Assembly: GCA_023450745.1 (NCBI GenBank)
Contig: JAEXGR010000010.1
Location: 1 to 44,992 of the forward strand
DNA length: 44,992 bases
Source: Synergistota bacterium
GTDB lineage: Bacteria > Synergistota > Synergistia > Synergistales > Synergistaceae
Reading direction: 5' to 3'
Shown: positions 14,816-23,756 of the stretch, piece by piece
Layout of the letters: the number at the start of each line of letters is the position of its first letter
Numbering within the stretch: position 1 is the stretch's first letter
The notes under the pieces: generated by a model
The model's input: the letters and a program-made list of their open reading frames with translations, nothing else
The model's database searches: none
What the model was told of the DNA's origin: nothing
Made by a program: the position numbers and the translations under genes

Positions 14816-16720
14816 TTAGAACTCGTAGGTCGCGGAGAGAATGAAGCGGCGCTCGGGGTTGATGTAACCGCTGTTGTTGAGATAGAACTCCTTGTCAAAG
14901 AGGTTGACGCAGGCGAGCTTGAGGGTCGTCCGGTCCTTTTTCCATGATACGGCCGCGTTGACGATGAAGATATCCTCGTCGTCGTAAAGGGACGCCGCAT
15001 TAGAAAGCTGGCGGTCGCCGTAGTAGTGCGCTGACAGCTCCGCGTTCCACGGATCTTTTTTAAAGTTCAGAATGCCGGAGATATCCCAGCGCGGCATGTT
15101 CGAACGGGTCCAGTCGCCGCCGCTGAACTTTTCCTCGGCGTGAAGATACGCTATGCCTTGGGTGTATGACCAATTCTCGTGGAAATTCCACTTGTACCGG
15201 CCCTCTACGCCCCAGGCGCGGTATTCGTCGACGTTGATATACTGGGTGTAGCTGTCGTTCATGTTGATTTTATCTTCCATATCCATGTAGAAAACGTTGA
15301 AGCTCCAGGGATTCTTTGCGGCGTCATCCTTGACGCCGATGTCATACGTCCAGCCCTTTTCGGGTTTGAGGTTTGGATTCGGCAGCCAGTATCCGTAAGC
15401 GTCGGCATAAAACATCTGGTAGAAGCTGGGCATCGAGAAGTAGCGCCCCGCGGTCGCATAGAAAAGAACGCCGTTCTTGTTGGCCCAGTTAAGAGAAAAA
15501 CGCGGCATAAGCTCGTGCGCGTCCTCGCCGTTGTCCACGTCCCAATATTCATAACGCAGTCCAATATCAAAGGCCGCTTCGCCAAGGGGGATGGAGGTTT
15601 CTATATAGGGCGCGTATTCGTGCCGCGTGTTGTCATAAGGCTTATTGTCTCCGTAGGGGTTGCCGCTGTTGGCGTACTCCGCCTTTTCTCCGCGGAAGTC
15701 TATTCCGAATACGAAGGGAAGATTCCCGATTTCCTGCCTGCGGTTGTAGGTTGCGCCGAAGGTCCTGCCTTCGTAATTTGTCTCGCCCGAGATGTCATAG
15801 ACCCTTCTGTCGGTTTTATGATAATAGAGCCGTCCCGTATTAACACCGTCGGCGTAGTTGAGGGCAAAGCGCTGATAGTCGTTTTTCTGGCGGTATTCGC
15901 TGGTGCCGCCGCCGTAAAAGGCGTCAGTATAGTCCCACACGGACTTAAAATCTCCGACCTCGCCGAGGAAAGACCACGGCCCCTTTGTAAAGCCGAAATA
16001 ATAATCGTTGCCGCGATAATCCTTAGCGCTGTCGTAAAGCCCCGCGGCGGGGTCTACAAGCCTTATCTTTGTCTCTCCCTCCTGCGTCCTCGTGTAACCG
16101 GCGGTTACTCGCAGGTCGTTGCTGAGGGCCACCGTCCCGCGCACGCTGCCGCGGAACCATTCTTTATTGCCGCCCTCCAAAGTGATGCTGCCGGTCGATT
16201 TGTCGGCGGGCTTGCGTGTAATAATATTGATGACGCCGCCGGCCGCGTTGGAGCCATAAATGGCGGAACCGGCTCCCTTCACGACTTCGATACGCTCGAC
16301 ATCGGTCAGCGCGATGCTGCGCAGGTCAAACGGCGAGCCCAGGTCGGCGCCGACGCCGTAATCCGACCCCATATAGGGAATGCCGTCGACGAGCAGCAGT
16401 ACCTCGGAATTCAAACCTCTGACCGTTATTCCCTTGGACTGCGCCATCGACGCGCTGTTCAGCAAGCCGTTGATTCCCGGCACCCGCGACAGCACATCCT
16501 GCACGTCGCGCGCGGCGCTGTTGTCGATATCTCCGCGCGTGATCACATAAGTCTGCGCGGGGACGTCCGCGATCGATTCCGCGAGGCGCGAGCCGGTGAC
16601 CTCCACCGCCGCGACCTCCGCCACGTCGGCGCTCTTCGCCTCTTCCGCCGCGAGGGCGGGCGCTGCGAGCAGCGATGTAAATATCAGCGCCGCCGCCGTC
16701 TTCTTCCAAAAGTGATTCAT
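14816..16720 (-). CDS. TonB-dependent outer-membrane receptor, probably for cobalamin (BtuB-like)
   Basis: A 634-residue outer-membrane transporter. It has a signal peptide (MNHFWKKTAAALIFTSLLAA..ALA), then a TonB-box-like segment and a plug domain (RDVQDVLSRVPGI; GLNSEVLLLVDGIPY; VERIEVVKGAGSAIYGSNAAGGVINIITRK). A long beta-barrel region ends in a terminal aromatic (SATYEF). BtuB-size length and a cobalamin riboswitch directly upstream indicate corrinoid uptake. ATG 16720, with GAGGGG 7 bases before it, is preferred to 16735. Energy comes from TonB-ExbBD, not in this window. The only BtuFCD-type importer nearby is the nif-linked one, which shows no B12 riboswitch. Confidence 0.92.
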   Translation of the reverse strand: MNHFWKKTAAALIFTSLLAAPALAAEEAKSADVAEVAAVEVTGSRLAESIADVPAQTYVITRGDIDNSAARDVQDVLSRVPGINGLLNSASMAQSKGITVRGLNSEVLLLVDGIPYMGSDYGVGADLGSPFDLRSIALTDVERIEVVKGAGSAIYGSNAAGGVINIITRKPADKSTGSITLEGGNKEWFRGSVRGTVALSNDLRVTAGYTRTQEGETKIRLVDPAAGLYDSAKDYRGNDYYFGFTKGPWSFLGEVGDFKSVWDYTDAFYGGGTSEYRQKNDYQRFALNYADGVNTGRLYYHKTDRRVYDISGETNYEGRTFGATYNRRQEIGNLPFVFGIDFRGEKAEYANSGNPYGDNKPYDNTRHEYAPYIETSIPLGEAAFDIGLRYEYWDVDNGEDAHELMPRFSLNWANKNGVLFYATAGRYFSMPSFYQMFYADAYGYWLPNPNLKPEKGWTYDIGVKDDAAKNPWSFNVFYMDMEDKINMNDSYTQYINVDEYRAWGVEGRYKWNFHENWSYTQGIAYLHAEEKFSGGDWTRSNMPRWDISGILNFKKDPWNAELSAHYYGDRQLSNAASLYDDEDIFIVNAAVSWKKDRTTLKLACVNLFDKEFYLNNSGYINPERRFILSATYEF

Positions 16721-16758
16721 AAAAACACCCCTCATACGAAAATTTTTGCCGCTTATAA

Positions 16759-16797
16759 CAAAAAAAGCAGAAGCCCGCTAATCAACGAGACTTCTGC
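16759..16797 (-). terminator. Expression-platform terminator of the cobalamin riboswitch
   Basis: On the minus strand GCAGAAG (16797-16791) pairs with CTTCTGC (16773-16767) and is followed by a long T run (16766-16759). It lies between the aptamer and the receptor start, so cobalamin binding likely ends transcription early. Confidence 0.85.
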
Positions 16798-16844
16798 CTG
16801 ATACTCACAGCCACAGTCCGCCGCCCTCGCAGCTACAACCACAA

Positions 16845-17010
16845 AACGGTGTCCGCAGGTATTCTGGCTGCTGGTCATCCTACGGCGCGCCTTCCCGCCT
16901 TGCGGCAGTGGCGTCGTGCGCTTTCGTCCCAGTTACAGAAGCGGGGCTGCTCCGGATTTAAACCGGATTCCCTGACGGACTTCCCTATAATATGCCGGTA
17001 TTCTACACTA
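16845..17010 (-). ncRNA. Cobalamin (AdoCbl-type) riboswitch aptamer
   Basis: Read on the minus strand the conserved blocks appear in order: GGGAA followed by CCGGTT..AAATCCGG, AGCAGCCCCGC, TGTAACTGGGACGAA, GCCACTG, GGGAAGGCGC and the B12-box region CAGCCAGAATACCTGC. The core box is at 16870-16855. It lies about 130 bases upstream of the TonB receptor and is followed by an intrinsic terminator. Confidence 0.95.
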
Positions 17011-17170
17011 TACGCGGCAGTTTTGCCAGTAACTTCGCGTGTGATTCAGGGCAAACGCACGAATAGTGCTACAATGAAACGGCAGCGCTGAGGTTAAAGA
17101 GGCCCTTCATATTTTCCAAGCCGGGGCGGCTGACAAAGGTAAAAATGGCGTGAGAAAGAGGGCGAAAACG

Positions 17171-17440
17171 ATGAATAATGATTTGCGAAAAATTCCCGGG
17201 ATCGGCGAGAATATGGAACGTCACCTGCATGATATCGGGATCAACTGCATTAAAGACCTGAGGGGAAAAGACCCCGAGGTCCTCTTTGAAAGGAACTGCA
17301 TCCTCAAGGGGGTCACAGACCGGTGCGTCCTCTACGCTTTCAGGCTGGCCGTCTGCTATGCGGAAAACGAGGACCTCGAACCGGAAAAGCTGAAGTGGTG
17401 GTACTGGAAGGACAAAGAGTATCGTCCTAAAAGCCGCTAG
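17171..17440 (+). CDS. Helix-hairpin-helix Cdd1-family protein
   Basis: A 89-residue protein with LRKIPGIGENMERHLHDIGI (a helix-hairpin-helix motif), then IKDLRGKDPEVLFER and DRCVLYAFRLAVCYAE. This matches the Cdd1 ('pathogenicity locus') family, which is often encoded as a small orphan. It probably binds nucleic acid without sequence specificity; the role is unknown. ATG 17171 is chosen because AGAGGGCG lies about 7 bases upstream; the GTG at 17150 lacks one. Confidence 0.85.
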   Translation: MNNDLRKIPGIGENMERHLHDIGINCIKDLRGKDPEVLFERNCILKGVTDRCVLYAFRLAVCYAENEDLEPEKLKWWYWKDKEYRPKSR

Positions 17441-17449
17441 GGGCGGCCG

Positions 17450-17848
17450 TCAGTATTCTACCCGCGCCGCGTACGGCAGCAGCTCCTTTGCCCGTATTTT
17501 AAAGAGCGTTTCCCCGTCCGCCAGAATGACCAAACAATCCGGCATATAATCCGAGAGGATTTGGCGGCAGTTGCCGCAGGGGGGAATTATTTCTTCCCCC
17601 TCTTCTCCCCGCACCGCCGCTATCGTTTCAAAGCGGCGCTCACCCGCCGTTATCGCCGCGCCTATCGCCACCTGTTCCGCGCATGCGCCGTGGAGGGAGT
17701 ACACGTTGACGCCGACGTATATCTTCCCGCTGCCGCAGCGGACCGCCGCGCCCACGGTGTGGCAGTATCCGCCATGGTCGTAGTTTGCCCTTATCGCCGC
17801 TTTTGCCGCTTCTAATAGTTCGAGGTCGGGACCGCTGAGCGTCTCCAT
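17450..17848 (-). CDS. cdd: Cytidine deaminase-family zinc hydrolase
   Basis: A 132-residue enzyme of the tetrameric cytidine deaminase type. The zinc site is C56-A-E58 (GACAEQ) with P-C91-G-N-C94 (PPCGNCRQ); E58 is the proton shuttle. The N-terminal part (GYCHTVGAAVRCGSGKIYVGVNVYS) matches the substrate-binding strand but lacks the usual YSxFxVGA wording. A blasticidin-S-deaminase-like or other nucleoside specificity is therefore possible. AAGGAGA precedes the ATG at 17848. Likely role: pyrimidine nucleoside salvage. Confidence 0.85.
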   Translation of the reverse strand: METLSGPDLELLEAAKAAIRANYDHGGYCHTVGAAVRCGSGKIYVGVNVYSLHGACAEQVAIGAAITAGERRFETIAAVRGEEGEEIIPPCGNCRQILSDYMPDCLVILADGETLFKIRAKELLPYAARVEY

Positions 17849-17932
17849 TTTTTATCTCCTTTCAGGCTACCGCCGCGGAGGTCCGGTTTTTCGGCCTGCC
17901 GCGCGGATAAAAGTCAGGACGCCGCCGGTATC

Positions 17933-19072
17933 TCAGTGGGCCGAAGACAGCCGCATCGCCGTGATCTCCGCGGGGACGCCGAGACGGAGCAGAAAGCCGT
18001 TCCATATCCCCGTGCCGGGCGAAACATAGAGCTTCATCCCCGCCACGTCATACCAGCCGTTGACGAAGCCGCCGTTGAACTTTCTGACGACCGCTGACAG
18101 CCCGGGGACCATGCCGCCGTGGGTGTGGCCGGAGAGCTGCAGGTCGGCGCCGGCCGCGGCGTTTCTCTTGGCGGCGCTTGGCTGGTGGTCGAGCATGATC
18201 TTGGTTACGCTCTCCGGCACGCCGGCGAGCGCCTTTTGCGCGTCGGGAGCCTCCGCGTTCGCGAAGCGTCCCGCCGCGAGGTCGGCTGCGCCGGCGACCG
18301 CGATATTTTTTCCGCCGCGTTCGATCATCGTGTGTTCGTTGAGAAGAATCTTTATTCCCAGTGAATCTTCAATAAAACTTTTCCATTCGCCGGCGTTGAA
18401 GTAATACTCATGATTCCCCAGCACGCCATAGACGCCGCCGGGCGCGGAAAGCCCCGCAAGCGGCGCGATGTCGGCGCTTCTGTCGCGGACCGTGCCGTCG
18501 ATGAAGTCGCCCGCGATCAGAACGATGTCCGGCGAGAGCGCGCCGACGCGTTTTACAAGCGCTTCGGCGTAACCGGCGCGGCGCGAGGCGCTTATGTGTA
18601 TATCGCTGAGCAGTACGATCTTGAAGCCGTCAAACTCCGGCGGCAGCCCCGGCAGAGAGACCTCCGTCTCATTCACGCGCGGGAGCCGCTGCGCTTCGTA
18701 GGTGCCGTAGGCCGCGGCGGAAACGGCGACGACGGCAAAGACGAGGGCCGTGCCGATGGAACAGGATATCCGCGGTATGGAGGGCAAAAATAATCTTCCG
18801 AGAAACAGAACCGTCAGCAGAATGTCTTTCAGCAGCGTCAGGACGAAGAGCAAAAAGAGCGCTCCAAAGGCGATTCCATAGAACTCGATGAGCCGCTGCG
18901 GCAGTTCGGGGGAGAAGAAGTCGCCGCCCATGCTGGTGAAAAACTGCTGTTTGAGCGACGCGGCGCAGAGCGCCGCCGCCAGCGCCGCTTTTGCGGGAAG
19001 GCCGAGCGGAAGCGGCAGAACGAGCCTGAGCCACACATATATAAACAGAGAAAGTGGTATCCATCTAAACAT
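17933..19072 (-). CDS. Membrane-anchored metallophosphoesterase (YkuE/YaeI-like)
   Basis: The protein has 379 residues. The N-terminal 130 residues hold several hydrophobic segments. The C-terminal calcineurin-like domain carries the two-metal motifs DIHIS, GDFIDG, GNHEYY, LDHQP and GHTHGG. Relatives YkuE and YaeI act on phospholipid-type substrates such as UDP-diacylglucosamine; the substrate here is not known. Its predicted promoter has a MerR-type operator and places the transcript start almost on the ATG, so the mRNA may be leaderless. Confidence 0.88.
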   Translation of the reverse strand: MFRWIPLSLFIYVWLRLVLPLPLGLPAKAALAAALCAASLKQQFFTSMGGDFFSPELPQRLIEFYGIAFGALFLLFVLTLLKDILLTVLFLGRLFLPSIPRISCSIGTALVFAVVAVSAAAYGTYEAQRLPRVNETEVSLPGLPPEFDGFKIVLLSDIHISASRRAGYAEALVKRVGALSPDIVLIAGDFIDGTVRDRSADIAPLAGLSAPGGVYGVLGNHEYYFNAGEWKSFIEDSLGIKILLNEHTMIERGGKNIAVAGAADLAAGRFANAEAPDAQKALAGVPESVTKIMLDHQPSAAKRNAAAGADLQLSGHTHGGMVPGLSAVVRKFNGGFVNGWYDVAGMKLYVSPGTGIWNGFLLRLGVPAEITAMRLSSAH

Positions 19073-19079
19073 GGTGGCT

Positions 19080-19109
19080 AGTATATCGGTTAGAGTTTAC
19101 TCTAGTCAA
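19080..19109 (-). promoter_or_regulatory. Promoter with MerR-type operator for the metallophosphoesterase gene
   Basis: Minus strand: TTGACT (19109-19104), 18 bases, TATACT (19085-19080). Between them lies the palindrome TAGAGT-TT-ACTCTA (19091-19104). A dyad inside a lengthened spacer is how MerR-family activators bind. No merR gene is seen in the window. Confidence 0.55.
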
Positions 19110-19210
19110 CAGGGCTTTTGTTTTCTCAGGGCGGGCGCCTCGAGCCTTTTGATGGAACGAATCATTTACGGCCTGTTTTTACGAAAAAGGGTTTTTATTT
19201 CCGGCCGCGA

Positions 19211-21496
19211 TCATTTCAAGACGTATTTTGCCAGCGTGCCGAAGAGCTTCGCCAGGTCTATCGGCTTTGCGATATGATCGTTCATGCCAGTCGAGAACGC
19301 GTCGGAGACGTTTTCGGCAAAGGCGTCCGCGGTCATGGCGATGATCGGTATGGTAGTTCCCTCCGGGTGTCCTGAGGCGCGAATCTCCCTCGTCGCCTCG
19401 TATCCGTCCATTACCGGCATATGCACGTCCATCAGTATCGCCCTGTACGTGCCGGCCGGCGCGGCGCGGAAGACGTCCAGAGCCTCCCTGCCGTCGGCGG
19501 CCTGATCCACTATGCACCCGGCCTGCGACAGGATCACCGTCGCGATCTCCATATTCATCCTGTTATCTTCGACCAGCAGTACGCGAACGCCCGTAAAATC
19601 ATAGGTGGGCGCGGGAGAAGTCCCTTTCGGCCCGCGGTCGCCGGCGGTGGGCGGCGCGTCCGCCGCCGTGCCGAAGGGAAGCGTCACCGTAAAGGCAGAA
19701 CCGCGCCCCTCGACGCTTTGCGCCTCTATCGTGCCATTCATTAAGTCAACGAGGCTTTTGGTGATGGAGAGCCCCAGCCCCGTGCCGCCATATTTCCGCG
19801 CGATTCTGGCGTCCTGCTGTTCGTAGGCGGTGAAGAGGCGGGACATGAACTCGCCGCTCATGCCGATGCCGCTGTCGGTCACGTCGAACCTCGTCCGCAG
19901 CGTGCCGTTTTCCGCCTCCGCCTGCGTGACCTCAAGCGAGACGGCGCCGCCTGCCGGAGTAAATTTGACCGCGTTGGAGAGCAGGTTGGTCAATATCTGG
20001 TTAAGACGCATACTGTCGCCGACGAGGCGTTCGCTGCGCAGCGCGCGGCAGTCGACCTGAAAATCCACGCCTTTTTCCCGCGCCTGAGCCTCGAAGATGA
20101 CGGAGAGCGAAGAAAGGAGCTGCCTAAGGTCAAAACCCTCCGGTAAGATCTTTATCCGGCCCGATTCGATAGACGACAGGTCCAGCACGTCGTTGATGAC
20201 GCCTAGCAGGTGCCGCGCGGCGACCCTGGCCTTGGCCACGCAGTCCGCCATCGCGGCCGCGTCGCCGCCGGAGTCCCTGGCGATCGTCAGGTAGCCGATG
20301 ACGGCGTTGAGCGGGGTGCGCATTTCGTGGCTCATGCGCGAGGTGAACTGTCCCTTCGCGGCGTTGGCCCGCTCGGCGGCGGTCAGGGCGCTCTGGAGCG
20401 CCTCCTGCTTGCGCCGTTCTTCGCGCTTGACGTCGTCGATATCCTGTCTGAACGCCAGCACGTTTTCGGGGCGGTTTTCCTCCGGGGAGAGTCCTATCAG
20501 GTTATAGGAATACCAGTGGTATCCACTGGCGTTGTTCTGTACGCGCGCCTCAAAATAACGTCTCCCGCTGGAAGAGATCAGGGGTTCCAAGACCTCTTTT
20601 GAGCAGGCGGCCTGTGCCGAGGGCAAATCCTCGGGGTGTATGGCTTCTCCCAGCGCGTTGTCCCAGTCGCAGGCGACGGTGTCGCTCACAATCTGTCCCT
20701 TGTCGTTCATTTTATAATCGACGCGGTTGTTGTTCTTCAAATCCAATTCAAAGACGGAATAGTTCGCGCGGTAAATATAGCCGATGAAGCGCTGGAATTC
20801 GTTTTCTTTTTCGGCGTTGAAGCGGCGTTCCAGCTGCCTCTGGTGCTCCATGTTCAGATAGGCGATGATATACGAAATGGTATATCCCGCGTTCATCAGG
20901 AGGTATCCCTTGTCTGAGTTGGCGAGGTGAATATATGAGGCCGCGATCTCGATTACCGGCGCCATCAGCAGAACGGTCATCTCGTTTTTGCCCAGCCGGC
21001 GTCGATTCAGCAGCACCAGCAGAATGGTCACCGCGCAATAAATATCCTGCATACGGACGGCTATCCAGAACAACGGGCCCCGGGAATAGACCATATCTTC
21101 CGTCAGGCCGAACATCCACCCGGTCCAGGGGTTCGTCAGGATCGCCAGCGACAGGATGATGTAGGGGAAGATGCAGAGGAATTCAATCAGTTTCAGTTTT
21201 TTAGTGGCCGGCGAGTAAATATTTCTGAAGGAATATTCAAACCACAGCGTTGAGAGGACCGGCAGCGTGATGAAATATACGGTGTTGACAAGCTGGTAAA
21301 ACCACCAATTCACTGAAAAATCCATCGCCAGACTGGCTATGATGTCGATGACCATGACCCAGATGGTGACGGCGACGATACGCCTGAAAAAGGAATTCGT
21401 CTTGATGTTCATATCGCTGTTTTTACAGATATAAACATAAAGCACGCAGAGAATGATCATGCAGACTGCTTCTGTACCGATATGCCAAAACATCAT
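19211..21496 (-). CDS. Hybrid sensor histidine kinase with receiver domain
   Basis: A 761-residue membrane sensor. Residues 1-215 contain about seven hydrophobic helices, followed by a PAS-like region (about 235-360). HisKA follows with the phospho-acceptor His in SRMSHEMRTPLNAV, then the HATPase with NLLSNAVKFTP (N box), DSGIGM and GTGLGLSI. A C-terminal receiver (VLLVEDNRMN; AILMDVHMPVMDG; MTADAF; KPID) contains the phospho-acceptor Asp. There is no DNA-binding output, so the signal must pass to an unlinked partner by phosphorelay. ATG 21496 fits GGGAGAGA upstream better than GTG 21502. It is monocistronic. Confidence 0.92.
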   Translation of the reverse strand: MMFWHIGTEAVCMIILCVLYVYICKNSDMNIKTNSFFRRIVAVTIWVMVIDIIASLAMDFSVNWWFYQLVNTVYFITLPVLSTLWFEYSFRNIYSPATKKLKLIEFLCIFPYIILSLAILTNPWTGWMFGLTEDMVYSRGPLFWIAVRMQDIYCAVTILLVLLNRRRLGKNEMTVLLMAPVIEIAASYIHLANSDKGYLLMNAGYTISYIIAYLNMEHQRQLERRFNAEKENEFQRFIGYIYRANYSVFELDLKNNNRVDYKMNDKGQIVSDTVACDWDNALGEAIHPEDLPSAQAACSKEVLEPLISSSGRRYFEARVQNNASGYHWYSYNLIGLSPEENRPENVLAFRQDIDDVKREERRKQEALQSALTAAERANAAKGQFTSRMSHEMRTPLNAVIGYLTIARDSGGDAAAMADCVAKARVAARHLLGVINDVLDLSSIESGRIKILPEGFDLRQLLSSLSVIFEAQAREKGVDFQVDCRALRSERLVGDSMRLNQILTNLLSNAVKFTPAGGAVSLEVTQAEAENGTLRTRFDVTDSGIGMSGEFMSRLFTAYEQQDARIARKYGGTGLGLSITKSLVDLMNGTIEAQSVEGRGSAFTVTLPFGTAADAPPTAGDRGPKGTSPAPTYDFTGVRVLLVEDNRMNMEIATVILSQAGCIVDQAADGREALDVFRAAPAGTYRAILMDVHMPVMDGYEATREIRASGHPEGTTIPIIAMTADAFAENVSDAFSTGMNDHIAKPIDLAKLFGTLAKYVLK

Positions 21497-21614
21497 GCGC
21501 ACTATCTCTCCCTATATCATCCGCAGCCCGCCCAGAAGCAAAACAGGCTAAATCGTGCGTCTCTTTGTGAAATTAATTTCGACCGTAGTTTTATATCTCG
21601 CTGTTTTGTGAAAG

Positions 21615-21643
21615 ATTATACAGGTATAAATAACGGCGGTCAA
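21615..21643 (-). promoter_or_regulatory. Sigma70 promoter of the hybrid histidine kinase
   Basis: Minus strand: TTGACC (21643-21638), 17 bases, perfect TATAAT (21620-21615). The 110-base leader shows nothing notable. The stretch from here to the nucleotidase start at 21832 holds no gene. Confidence 0.65.
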
Positions 21644-21831
21644 GAATTGGCGGCCCTCTCCAGCGCTGGCGCATGAGAGGGCGTCCCGCGCCGGCTGCCG
21701 GGCGACGCCGCTTTCTGCGCTTTCACAGCGTTTGGCTGCAAATTCAGGTTGTAAGCGGCGCGGTATTTACCTAAAATATAACGGTGGCACATACGCTCGC
21801 GCATCGCGGGGTATTTTATGGAGGAGATCTG

Positions 21832-23484
21832 ATGAACTATAGACAGCTGAAAAAATCTTTGCTTGCCCTGCTGCTTCTGCTTGCCGTCGCGCTGCCCGCG
21901 CCGGCGGCTGAAAAGAGCTTCCACATCCTGATGGTAAACGACCCGCACAGTTATATCCTGCCCTATTACGAGGCGGCGAAGGCGGGACTCCGCGCGGGAA
22001 CCGCCAAGGCGGAGCCGGTCGGCGGCCTCGCGTGCGCGCTGCGCCTCGTCGAAGACGAAAGAACGCTCCTGGGGTCCGCCTCGCCGTCGCCCGTTTTTCT
22101 CTTCGAGGGCGGCGACATCATGCTGGGCAGAAAGGGCAGCCTGCAGGACGGCCATGCCGAATACGGTTCGCTCGCCGCGCTCGGCTTCGACGCGGGAGTG
22201 CTTGGCAACCACGACTTCGACGGCGGCGTTTCCGTACTGGCGCGGCTGGGGCCGGCGCTTAAATTTCCCGTGCTCGCCTCCAATATCGCCTTTCACGACG
22301 CCGTGACGGCCGGCTTTTATCCCCGGACGGCGATCGTTCAAAAGGGCGAGGTGCGCGTCGGTCTCTTCGGTCTCGTCACCCCGGACCTGAAGGCGATCAT
22401 CGCCGACCCTGCGGGGTTTGATATTGAAAAAGATATCTTTAAAAGAGCGGAGGAATGTGTGCGCGAGCTGCGCGCGCAGGGAGTAGACGCGGTGGTGGCG
22501 CTGAACCACATCGGCCTAAACTTAGACAAGAGGCTTGCCGCCGCCGTTGCCGGCATCGACGTGATCGTCGGCGGGCACTCGCATGACGCCGTCACCGACC
22601 CGCTATTTGTGAAAAACGCGCGCGGCTCGTGTACGCTCATCGGGCAGGCGGGGCTTGACGGCCGTTACGCGGGCAGGTTTGACGTCACCGTAGACGACGG
22701 GGCGCTGGTAGCTGAAAAGTCTTCCTGGAAGCTGATGGCGGTGCGTCCCGGGACGGAGGCGGAAAAAGAGAGCGCGGCGCTCGGGCTCGCCGCGCAAAAG
22801 AAGATTGCGGCGGCGCTCGACATCACCGACCCCGCGGTATATTTTGACGAGAGCATAGACGTCCGTAAAGAGGCGGTGCGCTCGCGGGAAAACGCGCTGG
22901 GCAGCCTCGCCGCCGAGGCGCTGCGCCGCGGCGGCATGGCGCGTATCGGCGTGATCAACGGCGGCGCTCTGCGTATCGGGCGCATCGTGCCCCCGGGTCC
23001 CTTCACGGCGGGGGATATGCTCGACCTCATGCCCTTTGACGACCTGCCTGTGCGGCTGCTCGTAAGCGGCGCGGAGATAAAAAAGCAGTTGGAGGCGTCG
23101 GCCTCCTCGCTCAAGGGCGCGAACGACGATTTTGACCCGACGCGCCGCATGTCGTCGGGGGAATTTTTGCAGGTGGCGGGGCTGCGTTTTGAGATAGACC
23201 TTAGCCGGCCCGCCGCCGTCGTGAAGAATCGCCGCCTGCTTGCTCCCGGCGGCCGCGTAAAGAACGTCATGGTCGATTCCGCGCGCGGCTGGGAGCCGCT
23301 GGCGGACGACAAAATGTATTCCGTCGTCACGCTTGACTATGCCGCGAAGTTCTGGCAAGCCGTCTTGGCCGCGCCCCTGAAAAAAACGGCGCTCGCCCTC
23401 TTCGACGATTATTTTGCGGCAGTTCTCCACCGGCGCGCCGCGCCCCGGACGGACGGCAGGATAAAGATCACCGGCAGGCCGTAA
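21832..23484 (+). CDS. Secreted 5'-nucleotidase/2',3'-cyclic phosphodiesterase family protein (UshA-like)
   Basis: A 550-residue periplasmic phosphohydrolase. A signal peptide (residues 1-26, ending PAPAA) is followed by a metallophosphoesterase domain with D37-x-H39 (NDPHS), GGD, GNHDFDGG, NHIG and GGHSHD. The C-terminal 5'-nucleotidase domain has INGGALR and LMPFDDLPV, which bind the nucleotide base and sugar. GAGGAG (21821-21826) sets ATG 21832. Likely role: dephosphorylation of external nucleotides for salvage, consistent with the cytidine deaminase and purine permease elsewhere in the window. Confidence 0.92.
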   Translation: MNYRQLKKSLLALLLLLAVALPAPAAEKSFHILMVNDPHSYILPYYEAAKAGLRAGTAKAEPVGGLACALRLVEDERTLLGSASPSPVFLFEGGDIMLGRKGSLQDGHAEYGSLAALGFDAGVLGNHDFDGGVSVLARLGPALKFPVLASNIAFHDAVTAGFYPRTAIVQKGEVRVGLFGLVTPDLKAIIADPAGFDIEKDIFKRAEECVRELRAQGVDAVVALNHIGLNLDKRLAAAVAGIDVIVGGHSHDAVTDPLFVKNARGSCTLIGQAGLDGRYAGRFDVTVDDGALVAEKSSWKLMAVRPGTEAEKESAALGLAAQKKIAAALDITDPAVYFDESIDVRKEAVRSRENALGSLAAEALRRGGMARIGVINGGALRIGRIVPPGPFTAGDMLDLMPFDDLPVRLLVSGAEIKKQLEASASSLKGANDDFDPTRRMSSGEFLQVAGLRFEIDLSRPAAVVKNRRLLAPGGRVKNVMVDSARGWEPLADDKMYSVVTLDYAAKFWQAVLAAPLKKTALALFDDYFAAVLHRRAAPRTDGRIKITGRP

Positions 23485-23507
23485 TGGTCCGTCGCCGGAA
23501 ATACAAG

Positions 23508-23552
23508 GCGCAGGCCCCGCCGGAGAATGATTTTTCCCGGCGGGGCCTGCGC
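23508..23552 (+). terminator. Terminator after the nucleotidase gene
   Basis: Perfect 16-base arms 23508-23523 and 23537-23552 followed by TTT. Confidence 0.8.
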
Positions 23553-23556
23553 TTTA

Positions 23557-23735
23557 AGGAACCGCTGATTATATGCGCCACTTGCGTCACGCAGCAGCCC
23601 CCGCCCGTCGCTCCAACGTATCAATATACGCCTCCGCGCCGCTTGAGGCCTGCTGCGTTTAGCGTCTGGCACATCTAAATTAGCGGACATACGTTGGTTA
23701 TTATTCGGCTTATTTTCAATTAATCAGCGGTTCCT
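23557..23735. mobile_element. MITE-like element with terminal inverted repeats
   Basis: A 17-base perfect inverted repeat (TAAGGAACCGCTGATTA at 23555-23571, its complement at 23721-23737) bounds about 180 bases without a gene. The outermost TA on each side could be a target duplication, as for IS630/Tc1-type elements. Inner inverted pairs nest inside: CCAACGTAT near 23610 with ATACGTTGG near 23690, and GCAGCAG with CTGCTGC. It lies about 20 bases after the nif-like operon's last stop codon. Confidence 0.65.
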
Positions 23736-23756
23736 TAGGTTCAGGTGTTTTTGCGC

